Shown: one piece after another, positions 1 to 12,030 of the stretch | How the letters are laid out: the number at the start of each line of letters is the position of its first letter | Position numbering within the stretch: the first letter of the stretch is position 1 | Assembly: GCA_036345935.2 (NCBI GenBank) | Contig: JADWOT020000003.1 | Location: 12,808,524 to 12,872,523 of the forward strand | Direction of reading: 5' to 3' | DNA length: 64,000 nucleotides | Origin: Taenia hydatigena | Taxonomy: Eukaryota > Platyhelminthes > Cestoda > Cyclophyllidea > Taeniidae | Notes under the pieces: model-generated | The model's input: the letters and a program-made list of their open reading frames with translations, nothing else | The model's database searches: none | What the model was told of the DNA's origin: nothing | Program-made: the position numbers and the translations under genes

Positions 1-1496
1 CTGGCAAAGCTTTACATCACAGTAATCGTGTCACTTTACCCTGTGTCTGTAAAGTTGTCAGGAAAAGAGCATTTACTGCCATCCCAGCCAAGCAGCACTC
101 TTATGTGTCGTCTAACACATTTACAAAACATACTACTGCTATTTTGTAAGTAGTGCCATTTTATCAGCTATTCACTTCTTCCAGTGATGCGAACATTGTG
201 AGCGAACTCAAGTCGATGTGAATGTACTCGCGCATTCATTAAGCCTTTTCAAACTATCTAAAACAGTAGTGTGCCTAACATTCTACAAAATAGTGCATTA
301 TTTTCCAATTAAATATTAATCCACTTCTATGTTTGCCAATTTAAAATTATTACATGCGTGGACAAAGCCACTAGACCAAGAACCGTCAAAATCCAGTTTG
401 ATGGCATAACACTTCCCAAATGATAGTCCACTTTGCGCATGCGCACACAGGACCTACCTACCATCCCTCCCAATCGTTTAGCTTTAAACATCGTTAGAAT
501 TAGCAAGACTCAGCACACTTTCACAATTCAACTAATATGGAACAGAAATGACTGCTCGATAAGTTTCGTTTCCACTCCTCATAAGGTAGTCGTTCAATGC
601 CTCGTGTGTGTAAGGCAGCATTAGGTGAAACGAATGGAGTCAAGGGGGGGCCAATTAGGTGTTGATATAGCTGGCTTCGCTGCAGGAACCCACAACGCTA
701 CTAGAGCAATAATTTTACTCCTCTCGTAACTTCTGTTAAAGGGTACTCGCACCGAGACTATAAATAGAAATTTGCAAAGTGGTTAGCAGCAAGATAGGAT
801 GACAGAGCGAAGAAGGGAAGATGCATTTGATGAGAATGTGTGTTGGTGCCTTCTGCTGCGATTTGTGGACTGGCTCGAAACATCGGACGAGCAGTTGTGA
901 TCGCCAGAAAAGCGAAGTCAGGAATTGCCAATATTCTCTAAATTTGCACATTGTGTGCAATCCTGCCATTCCACAACTCCATGGTTGGGCTTGCTGTCAC
1001 GCTTTTACTTTGAGTGTGAATACCTCGTTAAGTAGGCATATCACATCACGTCCATTGTGATTTGAACAATGTCAGATGAATGCAAAATGTGCGACTGCGA
1101 CATCCTGCACTGAGAGCACCCTATCAATTGCAAAAGCGCTTGACTTATGTCAAAGGACAAAGAACTGGATTTGATTAGAACAAAATGAAATGAGACTTTG
1201 AATGTGGATTCCACAGAAATGACCAAGTAGATGCTAGCGTTGTGCCAGCAGGACTTATACATGGTGTGCATGGGTTCTTTACGAGCTGCAGAAAAAAAAG
1301 GAAGGGCAAATGACGCATTAATTGTAACAAGTGTGCACAAGTTCTTGTAATTCTTCAAGGTAATCAGCGAATCGCATTGAGGCTAAAAACACATTCGTCC
1401 ATATCAAACGCAGGATCTCATTGCTAGGTGTTCTGTTTAGGCATTTTTTATAATCTAACTTCGAGAACAATTTGAATTTGGCGCTCAACTCTTGTA
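1..1496. other. unassigned AT-rich sequence
   Basis: I see no gene, RNA or repeat here. The ORFs are at most about 105 codons, overlap each other on opposite strands, and show no domain motif or exon-like boundaries. Confidence 0.6.
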
Positions 1497-3290
1497 TATT
1501 TGCAGCAGTGATCTACACGGGACTTCGAATTTCGCGCATAATTATTGCATATTTTATGCATTTATCTTCACGAGACTTTGAATTCTATAAAATTTCATTC
1601 ACTAATGGCGAAATTCACCATCACGAGGGCATCAAATCCATTAAATTCCATTCAACATTGGCGAAATTAACCATCACGAGGGTTTCAATACTACCAAATT
1701 TTATTCCTTAATGGCAAAATCCTTTCATCTCAAGGGGATAAATTCAACCAAATTTCATTCAATATTTGCGAAATTCACCATCACATGGGGTTCAATACTA
1801 CCAAATTCCAATTCTTAATGGCGAAATTCACCATCACGAGGGGATTAATTCTATCAAATTTCATTCAATTAATGGCAAAATTCACCAAAACGGGGGCATC
1901 AATGCTACCATATTTCATTCAATAATTGCAAAATTCACCATCACGAGGAGTTCAATACTACCAAATTCCATTCCGTAATGGCGAAGTTCACCATCAGGAG
2001 GGGATAAATACCACCAAATTTCGTTCATTAATCGCGAAATTCATTATCACGAGGTGATTAATACTACCAACTTCCATTCACTAATGGCGAAATTCACCAT
2101 CACGAGGGGTTCAATGCTAGGAAATTCCATTCCTAAATGCGAAATTCACCATTACAAGGGGATTAATTCTACCAAATTACATTCCTTAATGGCGAAATTT
2201 ACCACCAAATGGGCATCAATACTACCAAATTCCATTCATTAATGGCGAAATTCACCATCACGAGGGCATAAAAACTATTAAATTCCATTTAATAATGGCG
2301 AAATTCACCATCACGAGGGGATTAATTCTACCAACTTCCATTCAATAATGGCAAAATTTACCATCACGAGGGGATAAATACCGCTAAATTTCATTCATTA
2401 TTTTGAAATTTACCATCACGAGGGGATTAATTCTACCAAATTCCATTTAATAATTGCGAAATTCATCATCACGAGGGCATTAATTCTACCAAATATCATT
2501 CCTTAATGTCGAAATTCACCATTACGAGGGGATTAATTCTACCAAATTCCATTCCTTAATGGCGAAATTTACCATCACGAGGGGATTAATTCTACCAAAT
2601 TTCACTCAATAATTGCGAAATTCACCATCACGAGGGGATAAATACCACCAAATTTCATTCATTAATGGCGAAATTCACCGTCACGTGGAGATAAATACTA
2701 CCATATTCAATTCATTAGGGCGAATTTTACCGTTTCGGGGAGATCTATACTACAGATTTCCTCTAATTAGGGCGAAATTCGCCATTACGAAGGAATCAAT
2801 ACTACCGAATTCCATTCATTAGGGCAAAATTCTCTATCACGAATGGATCAATATTACCAATTCCACTCATGAATGGCAAATTCTACCATCACGAGGGAAT
2901 CAATACTACCGAATTCCACTTATTATGGGCGAAATTTGCCTTTTCAATGGGATTAATATTACCAAATTCTATTCATTAGGGCGAAATTTGCCATTACGTT
3001 GGGTTCAATGCCTTCAAATTCCACTCATTAAGGACGAAATTCACCATCACGAGGGGATTAGTTCTACCTGATTCCATTTAATCTGGACGCAATTAGTCAT
3101 CACATGGCGATTAATTCTACCTATTTTTATTTAATTAAGTCTGATTTAACCATTACAAGGAGATCAATACCACAAATAATTATTAATTGAGGTCGAAAAT
3201 CAGAATTACGTGGGGACCAATTTTACAAATTTTATTTAAGAAGGTTTAAATTGACAACCACGTGTGGTTTAATATTACGAAAGTGCATAT
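1497..3290 (+). repeat. 53-bp tandem satellite array, subfamily A
   Basis: A tandem array of roughly 30 or more units of 53 bp. Each unit is built from the phrases 'attaatactaccaaattcc', 'attcattaatggcgaaatt' and 'caccatcacgagggg'. For example, the start of the aataatggc phrase recurs at 2291 and 2344, exactly 53 bp apart. The core (about 1600-3110) is well conserved. Both flanks decay: before 1600 and after 3110 only fragments such as 'aaccattacaaggagatc' and 'aattacgtgggg' can still be aligned. Because 53 is not a multiple of 3, the short ORFs over the array (for example 1766-1978 and 2613-2822) are read-through of repeats and not genes. The unit is homologous to the array at 9988-12030. 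Confidence 0.95.
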
Positions 3291-5389
3291 TCTCTTAGCT
3301 CCTAAATGATTTATTAAACAGGGGTGACATTTATCACATCCTTCGCAACTGAAAAATAAGGTTTCGTTAGCCTTTCTTAGAAGCGAAGAAATCATGTCCG
3401 TATGCGGAAATCATTACAGGTCTCCAACCAACAGCCACTTTTGACACAACATTGACCAGCTGATAGCGAGGCATGTCATTTACCCAGGCAGAAATCAAAT
3501 TGCCACATAAAAAAGCTCAAGTGACCTCACGGAGAGAAAGCAAAGCATTGGTTAGTGATTTTGACATTTTAGAGTCCGGGATTTTAGCATCTCTTTTCAC
3601 ATCTACGCTGAGACGATCTCTAGTATTATGCCAACACTTTATTGCCCTATCAAGCCTTCCTCACTCAGACTTATGAGTTGGACTAACCTGTGCACGTCTG
3701 TGAGAATCCTTGCCGCCTTGCTCCCAACCTAGGGTCAAATGTTGAGTACAACAAAGTGAAGGATTGGAATCCTCGCAGTCCACGATGTGGAGTCAGCGAT
3801 TCTGCAAGATGAGGAGACTTCCACGATGAAACTCACGCTTTTACGTCAATGGCAGCAAAGGACGAACGGGTCGATGAAGAGAGATGTTGTTTCACGAGTA
3901 AGTCTATGCTTCACAATTATTTGCCACTTTGGCTTTTGAACTCACTGATGACACTGAAGGTTTGCACTCATCAGTTCGATGGCACCTGAGGCTCCTCGCA
4001 CTAAAATAGTTACGGTAAAATGTCAAAGACTCCCTGTTAGAAAAGTTTTCGCCGCAATTCTTATTTTCCTTACTGATTATGTCTGATTTAATGTCACCCC
4101 ATTGCGATGCTGAGGTTGAGGTCTTTGTAGGTACTCCTGCACCAATTGAGGCCGATTTCAAAGCATTTCTCTTCAAACCTCGAAACGAGTTGTAATCTCA
4201 TCGTGCGTTTTAAGTGGCTTTCGGTTAATATCAAACGAGAGGATAGCGCTGAAGGCGAGAGATAATTTACAAGAAAAAATCCTTTTCATGTAATGTTATT
4301 CGTACTTGGAGCAGATGACAGTATCATGGCCTAACCCTTCGAACTCTCAAAAGGGTTGGCATTCGGTACAGTTCAGCTGTGCTCAACATTTCTACTGACG
4401 AAAGAATAGGTCAAAGCACTCTTCAATACCGTAAATACTGATTCCTTCACCATTAAAAAGCGCAGTTGGTAATATTTCTGATTTCGGGACTTCGTCTTCC
4501 ATATCGACAGATTAGGGACAAACCGCTAGGATGGCTAGCATCATACCCTTGAGATGAGGGTGATAGCTTTTATTTAATTTATCAGAGGATATTGTCGCCT
4601 TGAAGAGAGCTGTAAACCACTTCCATCTTGTCTACAGAACTCGACGTGGAACACTGGAAATTCAACAAAATGAAGGAATTAATCACAAGAAAAAATGGAA
4701 ACGCATGAAGTGGGGATTCATGTCATGCATGAACAAGATTTTACAGTACCAATTTGACCTTCAATCAGCTTCGTAGCAATAGCATTTGCTATTGCACAAA
4801 GGTCACTGCAGATGGCTGAGCAGAGTTGGGCTAAATTGTAGAATTCCGATAGTAAATTGGAATAGTTTGATTTATCGGGGCATAGCTAACATCCCACAGC
4901 ATTTCTCTGTGGACAGGTTGTGACAACGCATTCACAAACAGCGGTTTGTGCCTACTCTAATGAGAAGCTTCAGACAATGCATTTTAAGTGGTGAATGCGG
5001 AACTGCGGCACTTTAAAATATTGAGGTGATTTGAGTTTTGTAGACATGCACAAATTGATGTCGATGCTCTTATTCTTGGGCACAAGTGCGTTGAAGATTG
5101 GTGGGTAAAATGACAGAGTGGATATCCCTGCGTGATTGTCAAGAAAAAAGTATGGGAGAGTCATCATGCAGCAGTGCAGCATCAGGCGCAACAACTGCTC
5201 ACGTCACGGTTCAGTGAGTTGAAGTGTGACTCCTCCTCCTCCTCGTGCTTGACCGCAACTGCATCAGCTCACTTTTAATGAATTGAGAAAATTAAGCGCA
5301 ATTTATGGCTTTAGCACAGCATTGTGAATTGGAATATCACCACCACTAAATGAAAAATGCACACTGCAGATGCCAAAGTATTAATATTT
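3291..5389. other. unassigned sequence
   Basis: No recognisable gene. The few ORFs (67 to 90 codons) match nothing I know and lack convincing exon boundaries. Confidence 0.5.
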
Positions 5390-5614
5390 GCAGGTGACGG
5401 TTTCGATGCCACAGTTTTCCCATTCATGCAGTTGAACAGTGTCTTCTCGATGTTAGCGATGTGCAAGACTACCCTTTGAGACATGCGGGATATCATTTTG
5501 ATTGCACTGTATGCCCTCTCCTCGCGCCTCGTGTCATTTCGCATCACTTTTCCAGCAATGAGGTGAATCTTTCATAATCCCACTTCCTCAGAAATGCGCG
5601 AGCTAGCATAGATG
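5390..5614 (-). other. possible exon pair of an unidentified helical protein
   Basis: On the minus strand, 5614-5548 is open and follows an AG. It reads as a basic/hydrophobic helix containing LARAFLRKWDYERF. It is followed by a GTGATG...ACAG segment of 41 nt (5507-5547) that would act as a short GT-AG intron. The next open stretch, from 5506 down, continues in phase with IKMISRMSQRVV and HIANIEKTLFN. The size fits the short introns seen in the CDK pair of this window. I do not recognise a family, and chance ORFs of this length are common here. It may be a real exon pair, a pseudogene fragment or chance. Confidence 0.18.
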
Positions 5615-6906
5615 CTATGAGGGAGAAAAGCAATGCGATGCTGATTAAAGAGGTATCAAAAATTCAGCAGAGCGTTTTCTACAATTAAAGGCCATTGTAG
5701 GCACTGGTAAATGCGACGTTTTCCATCGTTATTGATGAATGTACCAGTGCTGATTAAGGCTATGCAAGGAAGAAGGAGGTGAAACAAAGATGTAAACATA
5801 CTTTGTGCAATTGTATCGTATAACCTGCGCATTTCCGGAGTTAGAGGTAACAATAAAATTGAGGAAGAATGTTATCAAGTATTCTACCAATACTCACTAG
5901 ATGCTGCAATCATGAAGGATGTGTGGAACCTAGTAAAGAGGTTTCACGTGCCTGACCTCCCAATCTCATTCTATCCTTCTCAGTGGATTACATTATTAAC
6001 CACAATTCCGAAGTGAAGGTTCAACCAAGGCTTTTAGTTTACTGTCAATCAAAAATCGAGCCGCTGCAGGAGCCACTTCATGAGCGGAAATTTAGTAGAG
6101 AAATTGATCCAAAAGTGAAATGTGTTTTACCCCTTAGCCACCTTCGTCTACCTCTCCTACGAAAGTAGTTCAATTGCACAATTCTGTACAGACAAAAGCT
6201 TGAGTGTTGTGTGAAACAGCCACACTAATTGTTATTTGCCAATAGACTGCCATCTCCAAGCCGCACCTTCAATGAACTGCCAAGCATTCCTCTGTTTATG
6301 ATCTCGCATTAAGGAATCACGGAAATATGTTGGCTGGGATCAATCTTGAAAGAAGCACATGATGTGTCGTCTAGAAATAGGGTTTGGGGTACTGATACCA
6401 AACATTTAGTCCACCGTAAGTGTCTCCCCCAGTATTTGCCACACTGAGTTGCATCACTGCAAGACTGTCATTTGGAGTGACATTTCTTAACACTACATTC
6501 ACTTACCAACTTGTCGACGCACCTCACAGTGACTCAATTATTTCAATGCATTCACCTATACTACCCTTCTCGTGTCAATAGCAATTAGTGTAAACATGAG
6601 AAGATTGTAGAAGAAAGGATGGCGTACGACGAGGTAACAAATGCCTCTCCATTGTGGAACAGCCTGATTCCTTGACCAACCGACGTGCAAAGGCGATTTG
6701 AGAAGCACATTTCTGCCCAACATCGTATGCGTTTGCGATATTATCACATGCAACTTTCATTAGATGCAGTGTTTGTGAATAAAGTGATTGATGCTAATGT
6801 GCTCTGAGATGCGGAAGTGTAGCTGGACGTTGAGGTATGCTTAGAGGAGAGAATGGTCTGTCCGCGTCGGCATCGGAGTTGAGCTACGTCTCAGCAGTGC
6901 AAAAGC
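5615..6906. other. unassigned sequence with weak exon-like pieces
   Basis: On the minus strand a stretch near 6575-6795 is open after a CATTAG acceptor-like site and reads as a helix with the words ACDNIANAYDVGQK and FARRLVKES. A GTAAGTG donor-like site lies near 6510. Nothing joins these into a gene I can name. Confidence 0.2.
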
Positions 6907-6944
6907 CTAGTTGCAAGATGCACGCGTGAGTTTGATCGACTTAC
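6907..6944 (-). other. candidate 38-nt GT-AG intron
   Basis: The minus strand has ATG|GTAAGT at 6947-6939 and a CTAG acceptor at 6910-6907, giving a 38-nt intron-like segment with strong consensus ends. The upstream side is open in one frame (about 7016-6945, words SSGENVRERN and NKSVDM). The downstream side opens with AFALLRR. Length and ends resemble the short introns of the CDK copies, but the flanking protein is unrecognised. Confidence 0.2.
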
Positions 6945-7019
6945 CATGTCGACACTTTTATTCCGACAAGTCCGATTTCTCTCTCGCACATTTTCCCCGC
7001 TCGACTTCGTTACTGTGTT

Positions 7020-9437
7020 CCATGCCACTCAGCTCTGCGTGATCAGCACACTCCAGCATGCATCCACGGTGCTACATGGGCTTTGTAGTAAAAGTGTGGA
7101 ATTGCGAACGCAGTGTAAGATTTTGCAAGCGCCAAGTGAGCAAAGCGTCTTAATTTTGAACCATCGGTATGCTAGCGCAGTACTTGGACCAAAAAATCCG
7201 AAGTTCGTCACTGGTACAACCTACGCGCTGAATGAAAGTATGATTATTTCCATTTCGCTGACAAACAAGCAGCAACTCAAAGAGAACAAGCATTTGAACC
7301 GTTGACTTTGGGCCAGAAGACATGATGAGAAGTGGAGCATCTCACCAAATATTTGAAGAATATTGGGTATATGTGACGTGATGTGGCAAGATGAACAGCA
7401 GTAAAGTAGAAATTGAAGACACGAGTAAGACGCATACTGTGGAGACTACTGAATGTAGATCTGAGATCAGTGAAAAGCTGTCTTGAATTCCTTTAACTGG
7501 CGTGACATATAACACTGCGTACGCGACTGCATCTAGAGTGTTGATAAATTGATGCGAGGCCTAATGTTGGAGGTAGGGAAGGCCGTAAGCCTAATGAGAC
7601 AAAAGTGTCAAATGACGGAATGGACATTGCTCATCTCTCTAAAATCTCGCGGTATCGTTTCTATGAAGTGACCAACTCTCCTTTCCACGTTTCACCATGG
7701 TTTTGCACGTATAATTCAGCTTTTAATTCGATTTCGAAGTCCCCAAACGATCCACAGCTTGTTAAAGCATGCGATAAATGCAAGTGACGTCTGACTGTGT
7801 TGGCTGCTGATTAATCCAGAGCCACAGTCACAACTTGTAGTAAGTTTGTTACGGACTCAATCATCCGATTGGGCTGCTGATCTGCAAGTAAACAAGGGAA
7901 CCCCGAATGATGCAGTAATAGCTAAATGTGAACAAAATTGGAACTGGTTAATTGACGTCCGTAATGCACACACGGAAGTGGGCAGTAATGACGTCTCAAA
8001 GACTGTGTTTGGGCTACTTGGCTAGTAACATCCAATCCCTTCTCATTTGTCGAGTTTCCAAGACGGATTTTCTGGACGATTGACACCAGGTTTCACTTCT
8101 CTCTTTAGTCTTCAGTAGAACTGGCTAAGAATACACGAGCGAGACTGTTCAAAGGTAACTTCAAAAGTGCTGCGTACATTGAAAGCGGTACACCTCCTCC
8201 TTCAGTCCAAATCAAGCCACCTGTCTCTTTGGAAATCTGCCCTAGCTCCTTGTGCAATCTTAACATCAAAAAGACGAATGTTGCGCAGTGCAACGCGAAG
8301 AGGAAGCATCCAGTCATCCAACAAGATGATATTCAGTAAAATGCCACTGCATCTTTCCTTACATTCCATCAAGTTGAAGGAAAGGAAGGCTATGGACCAA
8401 GTTTTGCAAATAAGTTCTGTCATTAATTATCAGACCTGTTTGCATTTGTCTATCAGCCAAGGCAGATGTGCTGCAGGATCCGAGAAACTACTTCTTCGTA
8501 TCGCCATTGCTCTACTATAGTGCGCTATCTCATTCAACCTGATCCGACATGGCCAAACCATCCGCCAGATCAACATACCAATGCAGCTTCTCCTTTAACA
8601 TGGTAACTTGTCAGCGTTACCTAAGACGCGCAGTCTGGTAAGTTGGTCATGTCCGGTGGGTTCGTTAGACTCTTAACAAACTACTGCTCACTCAGATAGC
8701 TGGATCGGTGCTCGAACTTCAACTACTTAAACAAGCTCGCAAGTAGCCTATCTCTTGGGGCGACTTTTCCGTCCCACCATCAAAGGATCAAGTGTTATAC
8801 AGTGCATCGTGAGGCGAGATCATCCAACTATGCATTTAAATGCGACTGCGTCTCCTTTCACAACACTAGGTCATGTGGTCATTAATCCAGAAATTATGTA
8901 AACCTAACAAAATTACAACTCAATGCATTCCATTTTATAAAATAGGTTCTGCGCATGCGAATCTTTGAGAAATATGACAACGCACTCTCCTTTTCTTCAG
9001 AGACGCATTTCATCGTCCCATTTTCACCCACATCACTTCTTCGGCAATCCGTACCGCCTAAACCCGGAACATGATCAACAAAAAACTTTTAAATTTAACA
9101 CCCTATCAAAAGAGGCTTTGCATTGCACACATCATTATTATCTTGAATGCTGCGTCCTGCACATGTCCACTGCAGCCAAGTTGGCCTCAGGCCTCCTTTC
9201 GCCTAGGTCGCCTACTTTACTTTGCGTCTCTTTCCCAATCGCCCGCTGTCACGCATGGGCATCTCAAATCCTCGTCTTTGTTCTTACAAAGTGATGAGCC
9301 AGCCACATCACTATTCTTACATTTTGGTGACGCGATGGCACTGCCGGACTCAAAATTACTTCACGCAGTTCTTCCTCCCGTACCTAAGTGTTGCATTGCT
9401 GAACTACTGCGATGCTGTCAACTTGGACTTAGCAGGC
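7020..9437. other. unassigned sequence
   Basis: No gene recognised. ORFs at 6946-7305 (+), 8167-8520 (+) and 8965-9294 (+) are about 110-120 codons, of biased composition, with no motif. The last one runs into the assembly gap. Confidence 0.5.
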
Positions 9438-9987
9438 NNNNNNNNNNNNNNNNNNNNNNNNNNNNNNNNNNNNNNNNNNNNNNNNNNNNNNNNNNNNNNN
9501 NNNNNNNNNNNNNNNNNNNNNNNNNNNNNNNNNNNNNNNNNNNNNNNNNNNNNNNNNNNNNNNNNNNNNNNNNNNNNNNNNNNNNNNNNNNNNNNNNNNN
9601 NNNNNNNNNNNNNNNNNNNNNNNNNNNNNNNNNNNNNNNNNNNNNNNNNNNNNNNNNNNNNNNNNNNNNNNNNNNNNNNNNNNNNNNNNNNNNNNNNNNN
9701 NNNNNNNNNNNNNNNNNNNNNNNNNNNNNNNNNNNNNNNNNNNNNNNNNNNNNNNNNNNNNNNNNNNNNNNNNNNNNNNNNNNNNNNNNNNNNNNNNNNN
9801 NNNNNNNNNNNNNNNNNNNNNNNNNNNNNNNNNNNNNNNNNNNNNNNNNNNNNNNNNNNNNNNNNNNNNNNNNNNNNNNNNNNNNNNNNNNNNNNNNNNN
9901 NNNNNNNNNNNNNNNNNNNNNNNNNNNNNNNNNNNNNNNNNNNNNNNNNNNNNNNNNNNNNNNNNNNNNNNNNNNNNNNNNNNNNNN
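9438..9987. other. assembly gap (550 N)
   Basis: Exactly 550 N. The left flank is unique sequence and the right flank is already inside the 53-bp satellite, so the gap hides the left end of that array. Its true length is unknown. All ORFs crossing it are artefacts. Confidence 0.99.
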
Positions 9988-12030
9988 TCAATACTTCAAA
10001 TTCACACTCATTGTGAGCGAAATTCGCAGTCACGTGCAGAGCACTACTTCAAATTCACCCCCATTGTGACCGAAATTTTGCAGTCACGTGCAGATCAATA
10101 CTTCAAATACACACTCATTGTCAGCTTAATTCGCAGTCACGTGCAGAGCACTACTTCAAATTCACACACATTGTGATCGTAATTCGCAATCACGTGCACA
10201 TCAATACTTCAAATTCACACTCATTGTGAGCGAAATTCGCAGTCACGTGCAGATCAATACTTCAAATTCACACTCATTGTGAGCGAAATTCGCAGTCACG
10301 TGCAGATCAATACTTCAAATTCACACTCATTGTGAGCGAAATTCGCAGTCACGTGCAGAGCACTACTTCGAATTTACGCTCAATGTAAGGGAAATTCGCA
10401 GTCACGTGCAGATCAATACTTCAAATTCACACTCATTGTGAGCGAAATTCGCAGTCACGTGCAGATCACTACTTCAAATTCACACACATTGTAAGCGAAA
10501 TTCGCAGTCACGTGCACATCATTACTTCAAATTCACACTCTTTGTGAGCGAAATTCGCATTCACGTGCAGATCACTACTTCAAATTCACACACATTGCGA
10601 GCGAAATTCGCAGTCACGTGCACATCATTACTTCAAATTCACACTCATTGTGAGCGAAATTCGCAGTCACGTGCAGAGCACTACTTCAAATTCACACACA
10701 TTGTGAGCGAAATTCGCAGTCACCTGCACATCAATACTTCAAATTCACACGCATTGTGAGCGAAATTCGCAGTCACGTGCGCATCAATACCTCAAATTCA
10801 CACTCATTTTTAGCGAAATTCGCAGTCACGTGCAGATCAATACTTCAAATTCACACTCTTTGTGAGCGAAATTCGCAGTCACGTGCACATCAACACTTCA
10901 AATTCACCCCCATTGTGACCGAAATTCGCAGTCAGGTGCAGATCAATACTTCAAATTCACACTCATTGTCAGCTTAATTCGCAGTCACGTGCAGAGCACT
11001 ACTTCAAATTCACACACATTGTGATCGTAATTCGCAATCACGTGCACATCAATACTTCAAATTCACACTCATTGTGAGCGAAATTCGCGGTCACGTGCAG
11101 ATCAATACTTCAAATTCACACTCATTGTAAGCGAAATTCGCAGTCACGTGCACATCAACACTTCAAATTCACCCCCATTGTGACCGAACTTTGCATTCAC
11201 TTGCAGATCAATACTTCAAATTCACACTCATTGTCAGCTTAATTCGCAGTCACGTGCAGAGCACTACTTCAAATTCACACACATTGTGATCGTAATTCGC
11301 AATCACGTGCACATCAATACTTCAAATTCACACTCATTGTCAGCTTAATTCGCAGTCACGTGCAGAGCACTACTTCAAATTCACACACATTGTGATCGTA
11401 ATTCGCAATCACGTGCACATCAATACTTCAAATTCACACTCATTGTGAGCGAAATTCGCGGTCACTTGCAGAGCACTACTTCAAATTCACACACATTGTG
11501 AGCGAAATTCGCAGTCACGTGCAGATCAATACTTCAAATTCACACTCTTTGTGAGCGAAATTCGCAGTCACGTGCAGAGCACTACTTGAAATTCACACAC
11601 ATTGTGAGCGAAATTCGCAGTCAGGTGCAGATCAATACTTCAAATTCACACTCTTTGTGAGCGAAATTCGCAGTCACGTGCAGAGCACTACTTGAAATTC
11701 ACACACATTGTGAGCGAAATTCGCAGTCAGGTGCATATCAGTACTTCAAATTCACACTCTTTGTGAGCGAAATTCGCAGTCACGTGCAGATCAGTACTTC
11801 GAATTTACGCTCAATATAAGGGAAATTCGCAGTCACGTGCAGATCAATACTTCAAATTCACACTCATTGTCAGCTTAATTCGCAGTCACGTGCAGAGCAC
11901 TACTTCAAATTCACACACATTGTGAGCGAAATTCGCAGTCACGTGCAGATCAATACTTCAAATTCACACTCTCTCTGGTCGAAATTCGCAGTCACTTGTA
12001 GATCAATACTTCAAATTAACACTCAGTATT
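9988..12030 (+). repeat. 53-bp tandem satellite array, subfamily B
   Basis: Thirty-eight complete 53-bp monomers (one is 54 bp) plus a decaying 39th at 12003. Common words are 'tcaatacttcaaattcaca', 'ctcattgtgagcgaaattcg' and 'cagtcacgtgcaga'. Several variant classes are visible: one with 'gcactacttc' and 'acacattg', one with 'cagcttaattcgc', one with 'gatcgtaattcgcaatc' and one with 'cccccattgtgaccg'. Variants recur in fixed order, giving dimer, trimer and five-monomer higher-order units. I count CACGTG in 31 of 38 monomers and the dyad GCGAA-A-TTCGC in about 23. ORFs inside are repeat read-through. The array begins inside the assembly gap, so its size is a minimum. Confidence 0.97.

Noticed and set aside
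9071..10069. Long ORFs (209-332 codons) crossing 9.4-10.0 kb
   Set aside because: Most of their length is assembly-gap N, and the right end is satellite. They are artefacts.
10544..10977. Tandem ORFs of 71 and 73 codons with a repeated HVQINTSNSH-like pattern
   Set aside because: They are read-through of 53-bp satellite B; the unit is not a multiple of 3 and there is no start or context for a protein.
9988..12030. Satellite B as a CRISPR-like array
   Set aside because: Units are contiguous with no unique spacers, and the context is eukaryotic.
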